Assembly: GCF_009811315.1 (NCBI RefSeq)
Contig: NZ_BLID01000002.1
Location: 171,831 to 235,830 of the forward strand
Source of the DNA: Vibrio atypicus
Lineage (GTDB): Bacteria > Pseudomonadota > Gammaproteobacteria > Enterobacterales > Vibrionaceae
Reading direction: 5' to 3'
Length of the DNA: 64,000 nt
Each line of letters opens with the position of its first letter. Position 1 is the first letter of the stretch. Shown in pieces: positions 9,909-18,785 of this stretch. The position numbers and the translations under genes were made by a program. The notes under the pieces were generated by a model. That model saw only the letters and a program-made list of their open reading frames with translations. It was not told where the DNA came from and did no database searches.

Positions 9909-10190
9909 ATGACTAAGTCTGAGTTAATCGAGAGACTCTGTGCTGAGCAAACTCACCTTTCAGCTAAAGAGATTGAAGACGCTGTAAAAGATATTTTAGA
10001 GCATATGGCTTCAACATTGGAAAGTGGAGACCGAATCGAGATTCGCGGCTTCGGTAGTTTCTCTCTACATTTCCGTGAGCCACGTGTTGGTCGCAATCCT
10101 AAGACAGGTGATAAAGTGGAGTTGGAAGGTAAGTATGTTCCTCACTTTAAGCCAGGTAAAGAACTTCGCGAACGCGTGAATATCGGTTAG
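9909..10190 (+). CDS. ihfB: Integration host factor beta subunit
   Basis: A 93-residue DNA-bending protein of the HU/IHF family that pairs with IhfA and bends DNA at specific sites, supporting sigma-54 promoters, recombination and replication. [46 protein letters not shown] is the IHF-beta arm and tail. I chose ATG 9909, preceded by GAGGGAAACT; an in-frame upstream start at 9882 would add nine residues that IhfB lacks. It lies after rpsA and before lapAB, as in enteric bacteria. Confidence 0.97.
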   Translation: MTKSELIERLCAEQTHLSAKEIEDAVKDILEHMASTLESGDRIEIRGFGSFSLHFREPRVGRNPKTGDKVELEGKYVPHFKPGKELRERVNIG

Positions 10191-10210
10191 ATATCATAAA
10201 ATTGGTGAGA

Positions 10211-10245
10211 AAAAGCGGCACACGTCAGTGGAGCCGCTTTTTTAT
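10211..10245 (+). terminator. Rho-independent terminator after ihfB
   Basis: AAAAGCGGC (10211-10219) pairs with GCCGCTTTT (10233-10241), followed by further T. Confidence 0.88.
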
Positions 10246-10330
10246 TGTTTGATAAGCCGATATAAGCATGGTTTGTTCCTTGATTTTACTGCATAATCGT
10301 AACGGCAGAAATTTGCTTAGGTGATGGATT

Positions 10331-10612
10331 ATGAAAATTATAAAAATCGTTATCGTATTGGCTCTATTTTTAGTCGCGTTAGCGCTTGGTTCTCAAAATC
10401 AGGCAGTAGTCGGCTTTAATTACCTCCTTGCTCAAGGTGAGTTCCACCTTTCTACACTACTAGGTGTTGTTTTCGTCACCGGGTTTGTGATTGCTTGGTT
10501 GGTATTTGGTAGTTTGCACCTCAAGTCTCAGCTGCAAGTTCGCAAGCTAAAGAGACAGCTTAAGAAGCTATCACCAACAACGAGTGAGCCAGCACAGACA
10601 AAAGCGTCTTAA
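10331..10612 (+). CDS. lapA: LapA, inner-membrane partner of LapB
   Basis: A 93-residue membrane protein of the LapA (YciS, DUF1049) family. Two transmembrane segments are visible (about 3-21, IIKIVIVLALFLVALALGS, and 40-62, LSTLLGVVFVTGFVIAWLVFG), followed by a basic cytoplasmic tail. LapA is co-transcribed with LapB and takes part in control of lipopolysaccharide synthesis. lapB starts 25 bases downstream, which supports an operon. Confidence 0.9.
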   Translation: MKIIKIVIVLALFLVALALGSQNQAVVGFNYLLAQGEFHLSTLLGVVFVTGFVIAWLVFGSLHLKSQLQVRKLKRQLKKLSPTTSEPAQTKAS

Positions 10613-10637
10613 GAAGTAAAGGTAGGCTTTCCACTCA

Positions 10638-11807
10638 ATGTTAGAAATACTCTTCTTGTTACTACCAATCGCTGCCGCATATGGTTGGTACATGGGTAAC
10701 CGAAGCGCCCAACAAGACAAGCAGAAACACTCTAATCAAATCTCCCGTCAATACGTTACGGGTTTGAACTTGCTGTTATCAGATCAGTCTGATAAGGCAG
10801 TTGATCATTTTATCGAACTTCTCCAGGTAGATGACGAAACCATTGATACTCATTTAGCGTTGGGTAACTTGTTTCGTTCCCGTGGTGAAGTGGATCGCGC
10901 CATTCGAATTCACCAGAATCTTATTTCCCGTTCGGGTTTAACCATAGATCAAAAAAATATTGCCTTGCAGCAGCTTGCTAAAGATTACATGGCCTCTGGC
11001 TTCTTAGACCGTGCTGAAAAGATTTTTGAGCAGTTAGTGGAAGAGCCAGATCACCGTGAAGCTGCGCTACAGCAACTCGTCGCTATTTACCAACAGACCA
11101 GAGAATGGCCTAAAGCAATTCACTATGCTGTTTTGCTAGTAAAGCTAGGCAGAAAACGTATGCGTACCAGCATTGCTCATTTTTGGTGCGAGCTCGCGAT
11201 GCAGGAAAAGACTGAAGGAAATAGTACTAAAGCGCTGCAAAATTTTAAAAAAGCGCTCACTGAAGATCCTAAATGTGTTCGTGCTAGCATCGCCCTTGGC
11301 AAAATTTACCTAGAAGATGAAGATTACGCTCATGCCATCAAGTACATGAAAATGGTTCTTGAGCAAGATAGTGACTTCGTAAGTGAAGTGCTACCTACAT
11401 TAGCAGATTGTTATTATCATTTAGGCCAAGAAGACGAGCTTTTAGAGTTTCTACGTGAATGTATCGTGGGAAAGGCGGGAGCCTCTGCAGAACTGATGTT
11501 GGCCCAATTAGTCGCGCAGCATGAAGGGGCAGGCTCCGCGCAAGAATTATTAACTCGCCAACTGGTAAAAAACCCCACAATGAAAGGCTTTTACCGACTT
11601 ATTGATTATCACCTTATAGAAGCTGAAGAGGGCCGCGCAAAGGCGAGTTTGGCTACTTTGCAAAAGTTGGTTGGTGAGCAGCTTAAGGTGAAGCCACATT
11701 ATCGATGTCGTAAGTGTGGGTTTTCGACTCATTCAATGTATTGGCATTGCCCTTCGTGTAAAGGTTGGGGGACCATCAAACCTATTCGTGGTCTTGATGG
11801 TGAATAA
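10638..11807 (+). CDS. lapB: LapB, lipopolysaccharide assembly TPR protein
   Basis: A 389-residue protein with one N-terminal membrane anchor (LEILFLLLPIAAAYGWYMG), a long run of TPR helices (about 40-330) and a C-terminal rubredoxin-like metal site (CRKCGF and CPSCKGWG). LapB (YciM) acts on the cytoplasmic face of the inner membrane and with FtsH controls LpxC turnover, balancing LPS and phospholipid synthesis. Length and all domains match the family. The order lapA-lapB-pyrF is conserved in enterics. Confidence 0.95.
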   Translation: MLEILFLLLPIAAAYGWYMGNRSAQQDKQKHSNQISRQYVTGLNLLLSDQSDKAVDHFIELLQVDDETIDTHLALGNLFRSRGEVDRAIRIHQNLISRSGLTIDQKNIALQQLAKDYMASGFLDRAEKIFEQLVEEPDHREAALQQLVAIYQQTREWPKAIHYAVLLVKLGRKRMRTSIAHFWCELAMQEKTEGNSTKALQNFKKALTEDPKCVRASIALGKIYLEDEDYAHAIKYMKMVLEQDSDFVSEVLPTLADCYYHLGQEDELLEFLRECIVGKAGASAELMLAQLVAQHEGAGSAQELLTRQLVKNPTMKGFYRLIDYHLIEAEEGRAKASLATLQKLVGEQLKVKPHYRCRKCGFSTHSMYWHCPSCKGWGTIKPIRGLDGE

Positions 11808-11835
11808 ATTAGAAATTGGAATTTCAATTGGAAAT

Positions 11836-11863
11836 AGCAGCGGTGATCCCGCTGCTTTTTTTC
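11836..11863 (+). terminator. Rho-independent terminator between lapB and pyrF
   Basis: AGCAGCGG (11836-11843) and CCGCTGCT (11849-11856) form the stem, followed by a T run. Confidence 0.88.
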
Positions 11864-11891
11864 GGCATGTATTTGTTAGTTAGGAGATGAA

Positions 11892-12602
11892 ATGTTAGAT
11901 CAAAAAGTTATTGTTGCACTGGATTATGATAACCAAGCTGATGCTCTTGCCTTTGTCGATCGAATCGACCCAAGTTCTTGTCGCTTAAAAGTGGGCAAAG
12001 AAATGTTTACACTTTTCGGCCCTGATTTTGTTAAAGAGCTACATAAACGCGGCTTTTCTGTTTTTCTAGATTTAAAGTTTCATGATATCCCCAACACTTG
12101 CTCTAAAGCTGTGAGAGCGGCCGCTGAATTAGGTGTTTGGATGGTTAATGTCCACGCGAGTGGTGGTGAACGTATGATGGCAGCATCTCGCGAGATTCTA
12201 GAACCCTATGGTAAAGATCGTCCATTACTGATTGGTGTAACAGTGCTTACTAGCATGGAACAAAGCGACCTTGCAGGTATCGGGCTTGATGTGGCACCTC
12301 AAGAGCAAGTTATTCGTTTAGCAGCCCTAACAAAAGATTCTGGCTTGGATGGTGTCGTTTGTTCTGCGCAAGAAGCCACCATGTTGAAAAAAGTATTAGG
12401 CAAAGAGTTTAAGTTGGTGACTCCTGGGATTCGTCCAGCAGGTTCAGCAGTGGGCGACCAAAAGCGAATCATGACACCTTCAGATGCTATTTATGCTGGC
12501 TCAGACTATTTAGTTATTGGTCGACCTATCACACAAGCAGAAAATCCTGCGCAAGTATTGACAGCGATCAATCAAGATTTGTTACATTTCTCTAACAAAT
12601 AA
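11892..12602 (+). CDS. pyrF: Orotidine 5'-phosphate decarboxylase
   Basis: A 236-residue TIM-barrel enzyme that converts OMP to UMP, the last step of de novo UMP synthesis. The catalytic lysine and aspartate block is [12 protein letters not shown], the N-terminal VALDYDN binds substrate, and VTPGIRP and YLVIGRPIT are the phosphate-binding loops. Length is typical. GGAGATGAA precedes the ATG. A hairpin after the stop ends the core block; the next genes are accessory. Confidence 0.98.
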   Translation: MLDQKVIVALDYDNQADALAFVDRIDPSSCRLKVGKEMFTLFGPDFVKELHKRGFSVFLDLKFHDIPNTCSKAVRAAAELGVWMVNVHASGGERMMAASREILEPYGKDRPLLIGVTVLTSMEQSDLAGIGLDVAPQEQVIRLAALTKDSGLDGVVCSAQEATMLKKVLGKEFKLVTPGIRPAGSAVGDQKRIMTPSDAIYAGSDYLVIGRPITQAENPAQVLTAINQDLLHFSNK

Positions 12603-12616
12603 ATCTGCTAAATGTA

Positions 12617-12660
12617 AACGCCTAAACGTGTCAGACAAATGGCGCAAACGTTTAGGCGTT
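12617..12660 (+). terminator. Hairpin terminator after pyrF
   Basis: A 12-bp perfect inverted repeat, AACGCCTAAACG (12617-12628) and CGTTTAGGCGTT (12649-12660), with a 20-base loop. The T tract after it is poor (ATTTGTAC), so termination strength is uncertain. Confidence 0.6.
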
Positions 12661-12744
12661 ATTTGTACAGAATAATCTACTAAATAACCCACCTATATAA
12701 CTTCTATAACTATGTTATGGGATTTATTCTCAAACATTTTCACC

Positions 12745-12894
12745 TAAGAATCCGTTAATCTCTAGTTATGAGTTATTTTGTGACACTGCTGCCGTTAAGG
12801 TTATGAAAACAACATGTTCTTTATTGTCAAAAATATGACTCGCGTCGATAAAAATCGACTTAAATGTTAAATTGGTTTTTATAACGGATTCTTA
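12745..12894. repeat. 150-bp element with 13-bp perfect inverted ends
   Basis: TAAGAATCCGTTA at 12745-12757 is the exact reverse complement of TAACGGATTCTTA at 12882-12894. The outer flanks (CACC and TCAA) do not form an obvious target duplication. It may be a MITE-like remnant or a pair of operators; it sits 119 bases before the transporter start. Confidence 0.55.
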
Positions 12895-13012
12895 TCAATT
12901 AAGGTTCTTCAAATAATAATTCTGAAAATCGCTCATTGAAGCAGTTTCATATTCTAATAAGCCACAGGACGTGGCGTTACTTTACATAGTAATTGGTACG
13001 GAGTATTTCCAA

Positions 13013-14035
13013 TTGTTAGCATATATTTTAAGACGCCTATTATTGGTCGTACCTACTTTTATAGGTATAACAATTTTAATTTTTGCCATTACACGATTTG
13101 TCCCTGGTGGTCCTGTTGAAAGAATGCTTGCGAGTATGCATTCTGGGTCTGACAGCGCTTCCGTTAGCGTTGCTGGAAATAGCTCGGCGTTGTCTGAAGA
13201 TCAGATAGCCGATCTAAATGCTTTCTACGGTTTAGATAAACCAGTGATGGAAGCGTATATTGAGTGGTTGTCTAAAATTGTTGTGCTTGATTTTGGTGAA
13301 TCTACAAGATATTACGAACCGGTCAGTGACATGATCGCTGAACGTTTACCTGTCTCCCTTTTTTACGGTGGAATGACGTTCTTTATTAGTTATTTTATCT
13401 CTATTCCCCTCGGTTATTATAAAGCGATCAAACATGGCTCTGTGTTTGATTCTACTTCTTCAATATTAATCTTTGTTGGCTATGCGTTACCTGGATATGT
13501 TGTTGGAGTCTTTTTAATTACCGTATTCGCATATAACTTGGATTGGTTCCCTATGGGGGGCTTTGTCAGCGACGACTTCGAAGATTATGAAACTATTTTC
13601 GAACAGTTTAAAGACATTATGTGGCATGCAGTTTTACCACTTATTTGTTATCTGATTGGCGATTTTGCAACGTTGACCATGACGATGAAAAATAACTTGA
13701 TGGAAAATATATCATCTGACTATATTCGAACTGCGATTGCTAAGGGTCTGCCGTTTAAAGTTGCTGTCCGTAAACATGCATTGCAAAATAGCTTAATTCC
13801 TATAGCGAGCCATTTTGGTAATTCTCTGTTGTTCTTTATGACAGGTTCTTTCTTGATTGAAGTTATTTTTAATATTGATGGTATTGGATTACTTGGTTAT
13901 GAGTCCATTGTCGAACGTGATTATCCAGTCGTAATGGGGATCGTAGCTATCAATGCAGTTATGTTAATGATCGGCAACATTTTGTCTGATTTATGTGTCG
14001 CAGCAGCTGACCCACGAGTGAGGTTTGACTCATGA
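13013..14035 (+). CDS. YejB-type peptide ABC transporter permease
   Basis: Inner-membrane permease of the YejB/DppB family, about 340 residues, with six predicted membrane segments and a large periplasmic loop after the first. Family features include RRLLLVVPTFIGITILIF then FVPGGPVERM at the N-terminus, the EAA-like loop (YIRTAIAKGLPFKVAVRKHALQNSLIPI) and FNIDGIGLLGYESIVERDYPVVMG near the C-terminus. I prefer the TTG at 13013 (GGAG nine bases upstream, N-terminus aligned to YejB); the frame is open to GTG 12971. It overlaps the next gene by four bases, indicating coupled translation. Confidence 0.92.
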   Translation: MLAYILRRLLLVVPTFIGITILIFAITRFVPGGPVERMLASMHSGSDSASVSVAGNSSALSEDQIADLNAFYGLDKPVMEAYIEWLSKIVVLDFGESTRYYEPVSDMIAERLPVSLFYGGMTFFISYFISIPLGYYKAIKHGSVFDSTSSILIFVGYALPGYVVGVFLITVFAYNLDWFPMGGFVSDDFEDYETIFEQFKDIMWHAVLPLICYLIGDFATLTMTMKNNLMENISSDYIRTAIAKGLPFKVAVRKHALQNSLIPIASHFGNSLLFFMTGSFLIEVIFNIDGIGLLGYESIVERDYPVVMGIVAINAVMLMIGNILSDLCVAAADPRVRFDS

Positions 14036-15075
14036 TTCAATTAACGCCATTAACAAGAAAGAAAGTTAATCACTTCAAAGAGATCAAGCGTGGCTATTGG
14101 TCGTTAATTATCTTGTCAGCACTGCTATTGTTATCACTCTTTGCTGAGCTGTTAGTAAACAATAAGGCTCTAGTTGTTAAATATGAGGGAGAGTGGTCTT
14201 TTCCAGTATTTAGTGATGTACGCGTCGGAACTGAGTTTGGTCTAGATTACGCGAGTGAAGCAGATTACCGCCAATTACAAAAACAGTTTGAACAGCGAGG
14301 CGGTGATAATTTTGTTCTAATGCCTTTAGTTCCTTGGAATCCATATGAACAAGACTTTAGTGGGGATTTCCCTCCTTTAGCTCCTAGCGCAGAAACTCAA
14401 CATTACTTGGGTACAGACGTGATTGGGCGAGATGTTCTAGCGAGATTAGTTTATGGATTTAGAATCGCGATGGGTTTCGCTTTAATGACAATGGTGATCT
14501 CTTATGTCATTGGTACCGTTATTGGCTGTTCCATGGGCTTTTTTGGAGGCAAGTTTGATCTGTTTGTTCAGCGATTAATTGAAGTCTGGTCTATGGTGCC
14601 TTTCCTATACGTCATTATGATTCTGGTCTCGATCACTCAACCAACATTTACGTTGTTTGTCGCTATTAACGTGTTGTTTGGCTGGATGGGTATCACTTGG
14701 TATATGAGAACCATGACCTACAAAGAGTCAGCTCGTGAATATGTGATGGCTGCAAGAGCGTTAGGTGCTTCGACATCGAGAATCTTGCTTCACCATATCT
14801 TACCCAACACTATGGTTATGATTGTTACTTTAGCACCGTTTACTATTGCCGCGAATATCACTGCGCTGACAGCGTTAGATTACTTAGGTTTAGGCCTAAT
14901 GCCACCAACCCCAAGCTGGGGGGAGTTACTACAACAAGGAAAATCTAATCTAGATGCCCCTTGGATTGTGGTATCGGTTGTGACGTCGATAGTTGCCGTT
15001 CTTGTTATGGTGACCTTTATCGGTGAAGCGATTAGAAGCGCATTTGATCCGAAAAAATTTACGCGCTACGAATAG
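14032..15075 (+). CDS. YejE-type peptide ABC transporter permease
   Basis: A 347-residue second permease of the YejE/DppC family. The N-terminal RGYWSLIILSALLLLSLFAELLVNNKALVVKYEGEWSFPVF matches YejE closely, including the long periplasmic segment before the first LGTDVIGRDVLARLVYG block. The EAA loop is EYVMAARALGASTSRILLHHILPNTM and the C-terminus ends IGEAIRSAFDPKKF. It pairs with the preceding permease to form the channel. The ATG overlaps the upstream stop (ATGA), and the binding-protein gene follows after 26 bases. Confidence 0.93.
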   Translation: MIQLTPLTRKKVNHFKEIKRGYWSLIILSALLLLSLFAELLVNNKALVVKYEGEWSFPVFSDVRVGTEFGLDYASEADYRQLQKQFEQRGGDNFVLMPLVPWNPYEQDFSGDFPPLAPSAETQHYLGTDVIGRDVLARLVYGFRIAMGFALMTMVISYVIGTVIGCSMGFFGGKFDLFVQRLIEVWSMVPFLYVIMILVSITQPTFTLFVAINVLFGWMGITWYMRTMTYKESAREYVMAARALGASTSRILLHHILPNTMVMIVTLAPFTIAANITALTALDYLGLGLMPPTPSWGELLQQGKSNLDAPWIVVSVVTSIVAVLVMVTFIGEAIRSAFDPKKFTRYE

Positions 15076-15101
15076 TCACAGTATTACAGGAAGTAATAAT
15101 A

Positions 15102-16940
15102 ATGAAAAAAATAATGACATTATCAGCAATCGCTGCCTTATCAGGGATGACTTTTGCTTCATACGCTCAATCTTTACCTGCAGATATTAACTGGGTATCT
15201 AACAATGATGAGCCGCTATTCGCTTCCTCTGAGGCCGTGCGTGGTGGAACTCTTCGAACATTCATGATGAGTTTTCCTCAAACGCTTCGCAGTGTTGGTC
15301 CAGATGCCAATTCAGGGCTTCGTCATTACTTTATGGATGGTTCTCCTAAGCTAGCACAGCGACATCCGAATACTGGAAAGTGGATCCCTCAATTAGCAGA
15401 ATCTTGGGCTTTTTCGGACGATAATAAAACCGTTTATTTTAAGCTGAATGAGAAAGCAAAGTGGTCAGACGGTGAGAAGATCACAGCAGATGACTACCTA
15501 TTCATGCTCAAGTATTACCGTTCAAAGGATATTGTTGACCCTTGGTACAACGATTTTTTTAGTACTTCAATTGTTGATGTTAAAAAAGTTGATGATTTTA
15601 CTATTGCAGTAGAAACTCAAGTCGAGCAAAGCCAAGATGCATTGATGGTTCTTATCAACATGCCAAGTAATGGTTTCCAGCCTCGTCCTGAGCATTTTTT
15701 CAAAGGCGGTAAAGATGAGAATGGCGACGGAATGGTCGACAACTTTGTCCGCAAGTTTAACTTTAAGAGTGAACCCACAGCAGGGCCTTATTATTTAGAC
15801 AAAGTTAAGAAGGGCAAAAGCGTCACGTTCAAACACGTTGGAGAAGATTGGTGGGGTTATTCTAACCGCTACTATCAAAATCGATACAATGTAGAAAAAA
15901 TCCGCATTACTGTGATTCGCGACTTTGATATTGCGTTAAAGCATTTTGAAAAAGGTAAGCTTGATTATTTCGATATGGTTTTACCTGAATACTGGCATGG
16001 CAAGTCTGATTCACAAGCCTCTAAAGATGGTTACATACAAAAGTTTTGGGGTTTTAACCAAGTACCGCAAGGTGCGGGTGGCTTATGGATGAATACCGTA
16101 CAACCATTGTTAGATGACATCAATTTGCGTAAAGGAATTATGCTTGCGACAGATTATGATGGCATGATCGCGAATATAATGCGTGGCGACTACTCTCGTA
16201 AGCCGCATGGATTGGGCTTTGGTCATGGTCAATATGATAAAGCCGACAATAAAGCGCCAGAGTTTGACCCTGCAAAAGCAGCTGAGCATTTTACTCAAGC
16301 TGGATTTAATAAAGTAGGACCAGATGGTATTCGTGTTAATGCAAGCGGAGAGCGCCTTTCTTTCGCCATTACCTATGGTTATAACACTTGGACGCCTCGA
16401 ATTGCTTACTTGAAAGAGCAGGCTAAGTTAGCTGGGTTGGAATTTACCTTGAACTTAGTTGACGGTTCTTCAGCCTTTAAATTTATTCTTGAGAAGAAAC
16501 ATGAGCTAGCTTTCCTCAATATGGGATCAGGAGAAATACCGGCCTATTGGGAATATTTGCACTCAGATAATGCCAACAAACCTCAGACTAATGCGCACAC
16601 AAACTTTAGCAGCCCTGCATTAGACAAATTGATTGAACAATATGATGCAGAATTTGACCAAGAAAAACGTTATGTCCTGTCGCACCAAATTCAAGACTAT
16701 GTAACGGACGCAAATATCATTGTCCCTGGCTATATGGTGCCATATTCACGTGCCGTACATTGGCGTTGGATCCAGTATCCGAACAGCCCGATGACAAAGA
16801 AAACGGAAAGCATTTTCCATCCGATGGACATCGCAAACTTTTGGTTAAACAGTGATGTTAAGAAAGAAACTCAAGAAGCGATGAAGAAAGGTAAAACTTT
16901 CCCCGTTGTCAGCATCGTTGATGATAAGTATAAGCTGTAA
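15102..16940 (+). CDS. Periplasmic peptide-binding protein, family 5 (YejA/OppA type)
   Basis: A 612-residue secreted solute-binding protein. A signal peptide is clear, with cleavage after SYA at about residue 22. The family 5 pattern is present: RGGTLR near the N-terminus, then LAESWAFSDDNKTVYFKLNEKAKWSDGEKITADDYLFML. It should deliver oligopeptides or peptide-like compounds to the YejB/YejE-type permeases encoded upstream. In E. coli yejA comes first in yejABEF, whereas here the binding protein is third. Substrate is inferred from family only. Confidence 0.9.
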   Translation: MKKIMTLSAIAALSGMTFASYAQSLPADINWVSNNDEPLFASSEAVRGGTLRTFMMSFPQTLRSVGPDANSGLRHYFMDGSPKLAQRHPNTGKWIPQLAESWAFSDDNKTVYFKLNEKAKWSDGEKITADDYLFMLKYYRSKDIVDPWYNDFFSTSIVDVKKVDDFTIAVETQVEQSQDALMVLINMPSNGFQPRPEHFFKGGKDENGDGMVDNFVRKFNFKSEPTAGPYYLDKVKKGKSVTFKHVGEDWWGYSNRYYQNRYNVEKIRITVIRDFDIALKHFEKGKLDYFDMVLPEYWHGKSDSQASKDGYIQKFWGFNQVPQGAGGLWMNTVQPLLDDINLRKGIMLATDYDGMIANIMRGDYSRKPHGLGFGHGQYDKADNKAPEFDPAKAAEHFTQAGFNKVGPDGIRVNASGERLSFAITYGYNTWTPRIAYLKEQAKLAGLEFTLNLVDGSSAFKFILEKKHELAFLNMGSGEIPAYWEYLHSDNANKPQTNAHTNFSSPALDKLIEQYDAEFDQEKRYVLSHQIQDYVTDANIIVPGYMVPYSRAVHWRWIQYPNSPMTKKTESIFHPMDIANFWLNSDVKKETQEAMKKGKTFPVVSIVDDKYKL

Positions 16941-16952
16941 GCCGAGGTAGTT

Positions 16953-17810
16953 ATGAATCGCGAAACGGTGTTAACAGTTGAAGACTTAGAAGTAGAGTTT
17001 CAAACCGATGATGGGAAGGTAAAAGTCCTTCATGGTGTTAGTTTCGATGTTCAAAAAGGGCGCACGCTTGGTTTAGTCGGTGAATCGGGGTGTGGAAAAA
17101 GCGTTACTTCAATGTCGATCATGGGTTTATTGCCTAAGCCTTATGGGCAAGTCGTAAAGGGGCGAATACTTTATAAAGATATTGACCTTTTGCAGCTATC
17201 AACCAAACGAATGTATGAAATGCGTGGAGACGCCATTTCAATTATCTTCCAAGACCCAATGACAGCACTGAACCCAGTTCACACCATTGGGAAACAGATC
17301 ATGGAAGTGCTTGAATTGCATAGGCCCGAACTTGCAAAGGCTGAGCGTTATGCCTACGCAATAAAAATGTTGGAGAAAGTCAAAATACCACTGCCTGAAA
17401 AGCGCGTTGACGAGTATCCACATAACCTTTCTGGCGGTATGCGCCAGAGAGTGATGATTGCCATGGCGTTGGCTTGTAAGCCAGATGTTTTGATTTGTGA
17501 TGAGCCGACCACTGCATTGGATGTGACGGTGCAGGCTTCAATCCTTGAATTGATGCGTGAGTTACAGCAAGAAACAGGAATGGCAATGGTCTTCATTACA
17601 CATGATCTTGGTGTTGTGGCAGAGATCTGTGACGATGTAGCCGTTATGTATGGTGGTCGAATTGTTGAAAAAGCAGATGTCTTTGATCTGTTTGATCAGC
17701 CACAGCACCCATATACCAAAAGGTTACTAGGCTTGATGCCAAGCTTAGAGCATAAACCAAAACAAATGATCGATATCAAGCCTATTGATCCAAGTATTTT
17801 CCAGAGTTAA
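16953..17810 (+). CDS. Peptide ABC transporter ATPase, OppD/DppD type
   Basis: A 285-residue ABC ATPase. Walker A is GESGCGKS, the Q-loop lies in IIFQDPMTALNPVHTIG, the signature is NLSGGMRQRVMIAMAL, and Walker B is VLICDEPTTALD followed by the switch histidine in FITHDLG. The C-terminal HPYTKRLLGLMPSL region is typical of OppD/OppF ATPases. It starts 13 bases after the binding protein. YejF of E. coli is a fusion of two such ATPases, whereas here two separate genes supply them. Confidence 0.94.
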   Translation: MNRETVLTVEDLEVEFQTDDGKVKVLHGVSFDVQKGRTLGLVGESGCGKSVTSMSIMGLLPKPYGQVVKGRILYKDIDLLQLSTKRMYEMRGDAISIIFQDPMTALNPVHTIGKQIMEVLELHRPELAKAERYAYAIKMLEKVKIPLPEKRVDEYPHNLSGGMRQRVMIAMALACKPDVLICDEPTTALDVTVQASILELMRELQQETGMAMVFITHDLGVVAEICDDVAVMYGGRIVEKADVFDLFDQPQHPYTKRLLGLMPSLEHKPKQMIDIKPIDPSIFQS

Positions 17811-17821
17811 TAGGGGGAGTG

Positions 17822-18628
17822 ATGCAGGAAGTATTAAGAATAGAAAACTTAAAGCAGCACTTTATCTCTGGCAAAAGACTTTTTTCACAGGGTTATACGA
17901 TAAAGGCCGTCGATGGTGTCTCTTTTTCTTTAGAAAGAGGTAAGACGTTAGGGTTGGTTGGAGAGTCAGGTTGTGGCAAAAGCACTTTAGGCCGCACAAT
18001 CTTAAAACTCTTTGAACCAACAGAGGGGAGAATTTATTTTGAAGGGAGGGACATTACGCGATTGTCTGCAAAAGAGATGCGTCCATTACGCAAAGAAATG
18101 CAGATCGTATTTCAAGATCCTATGGAGTCGCTCAACCAGCGACATACTATTGGCATGATTTTGGAAGAACCGTTTGTTATTCATAATATGGGTACAGCGG
18201 TTGAGAGAAAGCAGTGGGTATTGGAGCTGTTAGATAAAGTAGGGTTACCGAAAGAAGCCGTAAATCGTTATCCTCATGAGTTTTCTGGTGGTCAAAGGCA
18301 GCGTATTGGTATCGCAAGAGCTATTGCGTTAAAGCCAAAGCTATTGATCTGTGATGAATCTGTATCGGCACTTGATGTATCAGTGCAAGCGCAAATTATC
18401 AATTTGCTGTTATCACTGCAGAAAGAAATGAACCTAGCAATGATTTTTATTTCACATGATCTTTCAGTTGTTAGACAAGTTTCAGATGAAGTGGCAGTTA
18501 TGTATTTTGGTAAAGTCGTAGAATATGGAAATGCGCAAATTATTTATGATGCGCCACAAAATGATTATACCAAGAAATTACTATCAGCAATCCCAATAAC
18601 GCATCCTAGCCAACGAAAACGTAGCTAG
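17822..18628 (+). CDS. Peptide ABC transporter ATPase, OppF/DppF type
   Basis: A 268-residue second ATPase of the importer. Walker A is GESGCGKST, the signature is [15 protein letters not shown], and Walker B is [12 protein letters not shown], where serine replaces the usual proline of [20 protein letters not shown] is typical of OppF. The start is ATG 17822 or the preceding GTG 17819, with GGGGGAG just before. It would pair with the OppD-type ATPase encoded upstream on the cytoplasmic face of the permeases. Confidence 0.94.
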   Translation: MQEVLRIENLKQHFISGKRLFSQGYTIKAVDGVSFSLERGKTLGLVGESGCGKSTLGRTILKLFEPTEGRIYFEGRDITRLSAKEMRPLRKEMQIVFQDPMESLNQRHTIGMILEEPFVIHNMGTAVERKQWVLELLDKVGLPKEAVNRYPHEFSGGQRQRIGIARAIALKPKLLICDESVSALDVSVQAQIINLLLSLQKEMNLAMIFISHDLSVVRQVSDEVAVMYFGKVVEYGNAQIIYDAPQNDYTKKLLSAIPITHPSQRKRS

Positions 18629-18785
18629 AAAATAATAATAAACTAAACCTATCATTTTTCGCTTGTTAACTTTAAATCAAAAATTATATTTTGATGGATT
18701 TCATTCGCCCTTTTTAAAATAAATATAAAGGTGAATGGACATGGACAGCTCTTAATTGAGTTAAATAATTCATGGAAGTTAATCT

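Larger units (their letters stand above)
12603..13012. other. 410-base intergenic region between pyrF and the peptide transporter
   Basis: The region is A/T rich. It holds the pyrF terminator hairpin (12617-12660), the 150-bp inverted-repeat element (12745-12894) and the leader of the transporter operon. A small internal hairpin, GTCGAT-AAAA-ATCGAC, lies near 12845-12860. No open reading frame of note was seen. Confidence 0.6.

Noticed and set aside
12641-12653. GCGCAAACGTTT resembling a PurR half operator after pyrF
   Set aside because: It is part of the 12-bp stem of the pyrF terminator hairpin and lies downstream of the gene, with only one good half-site.
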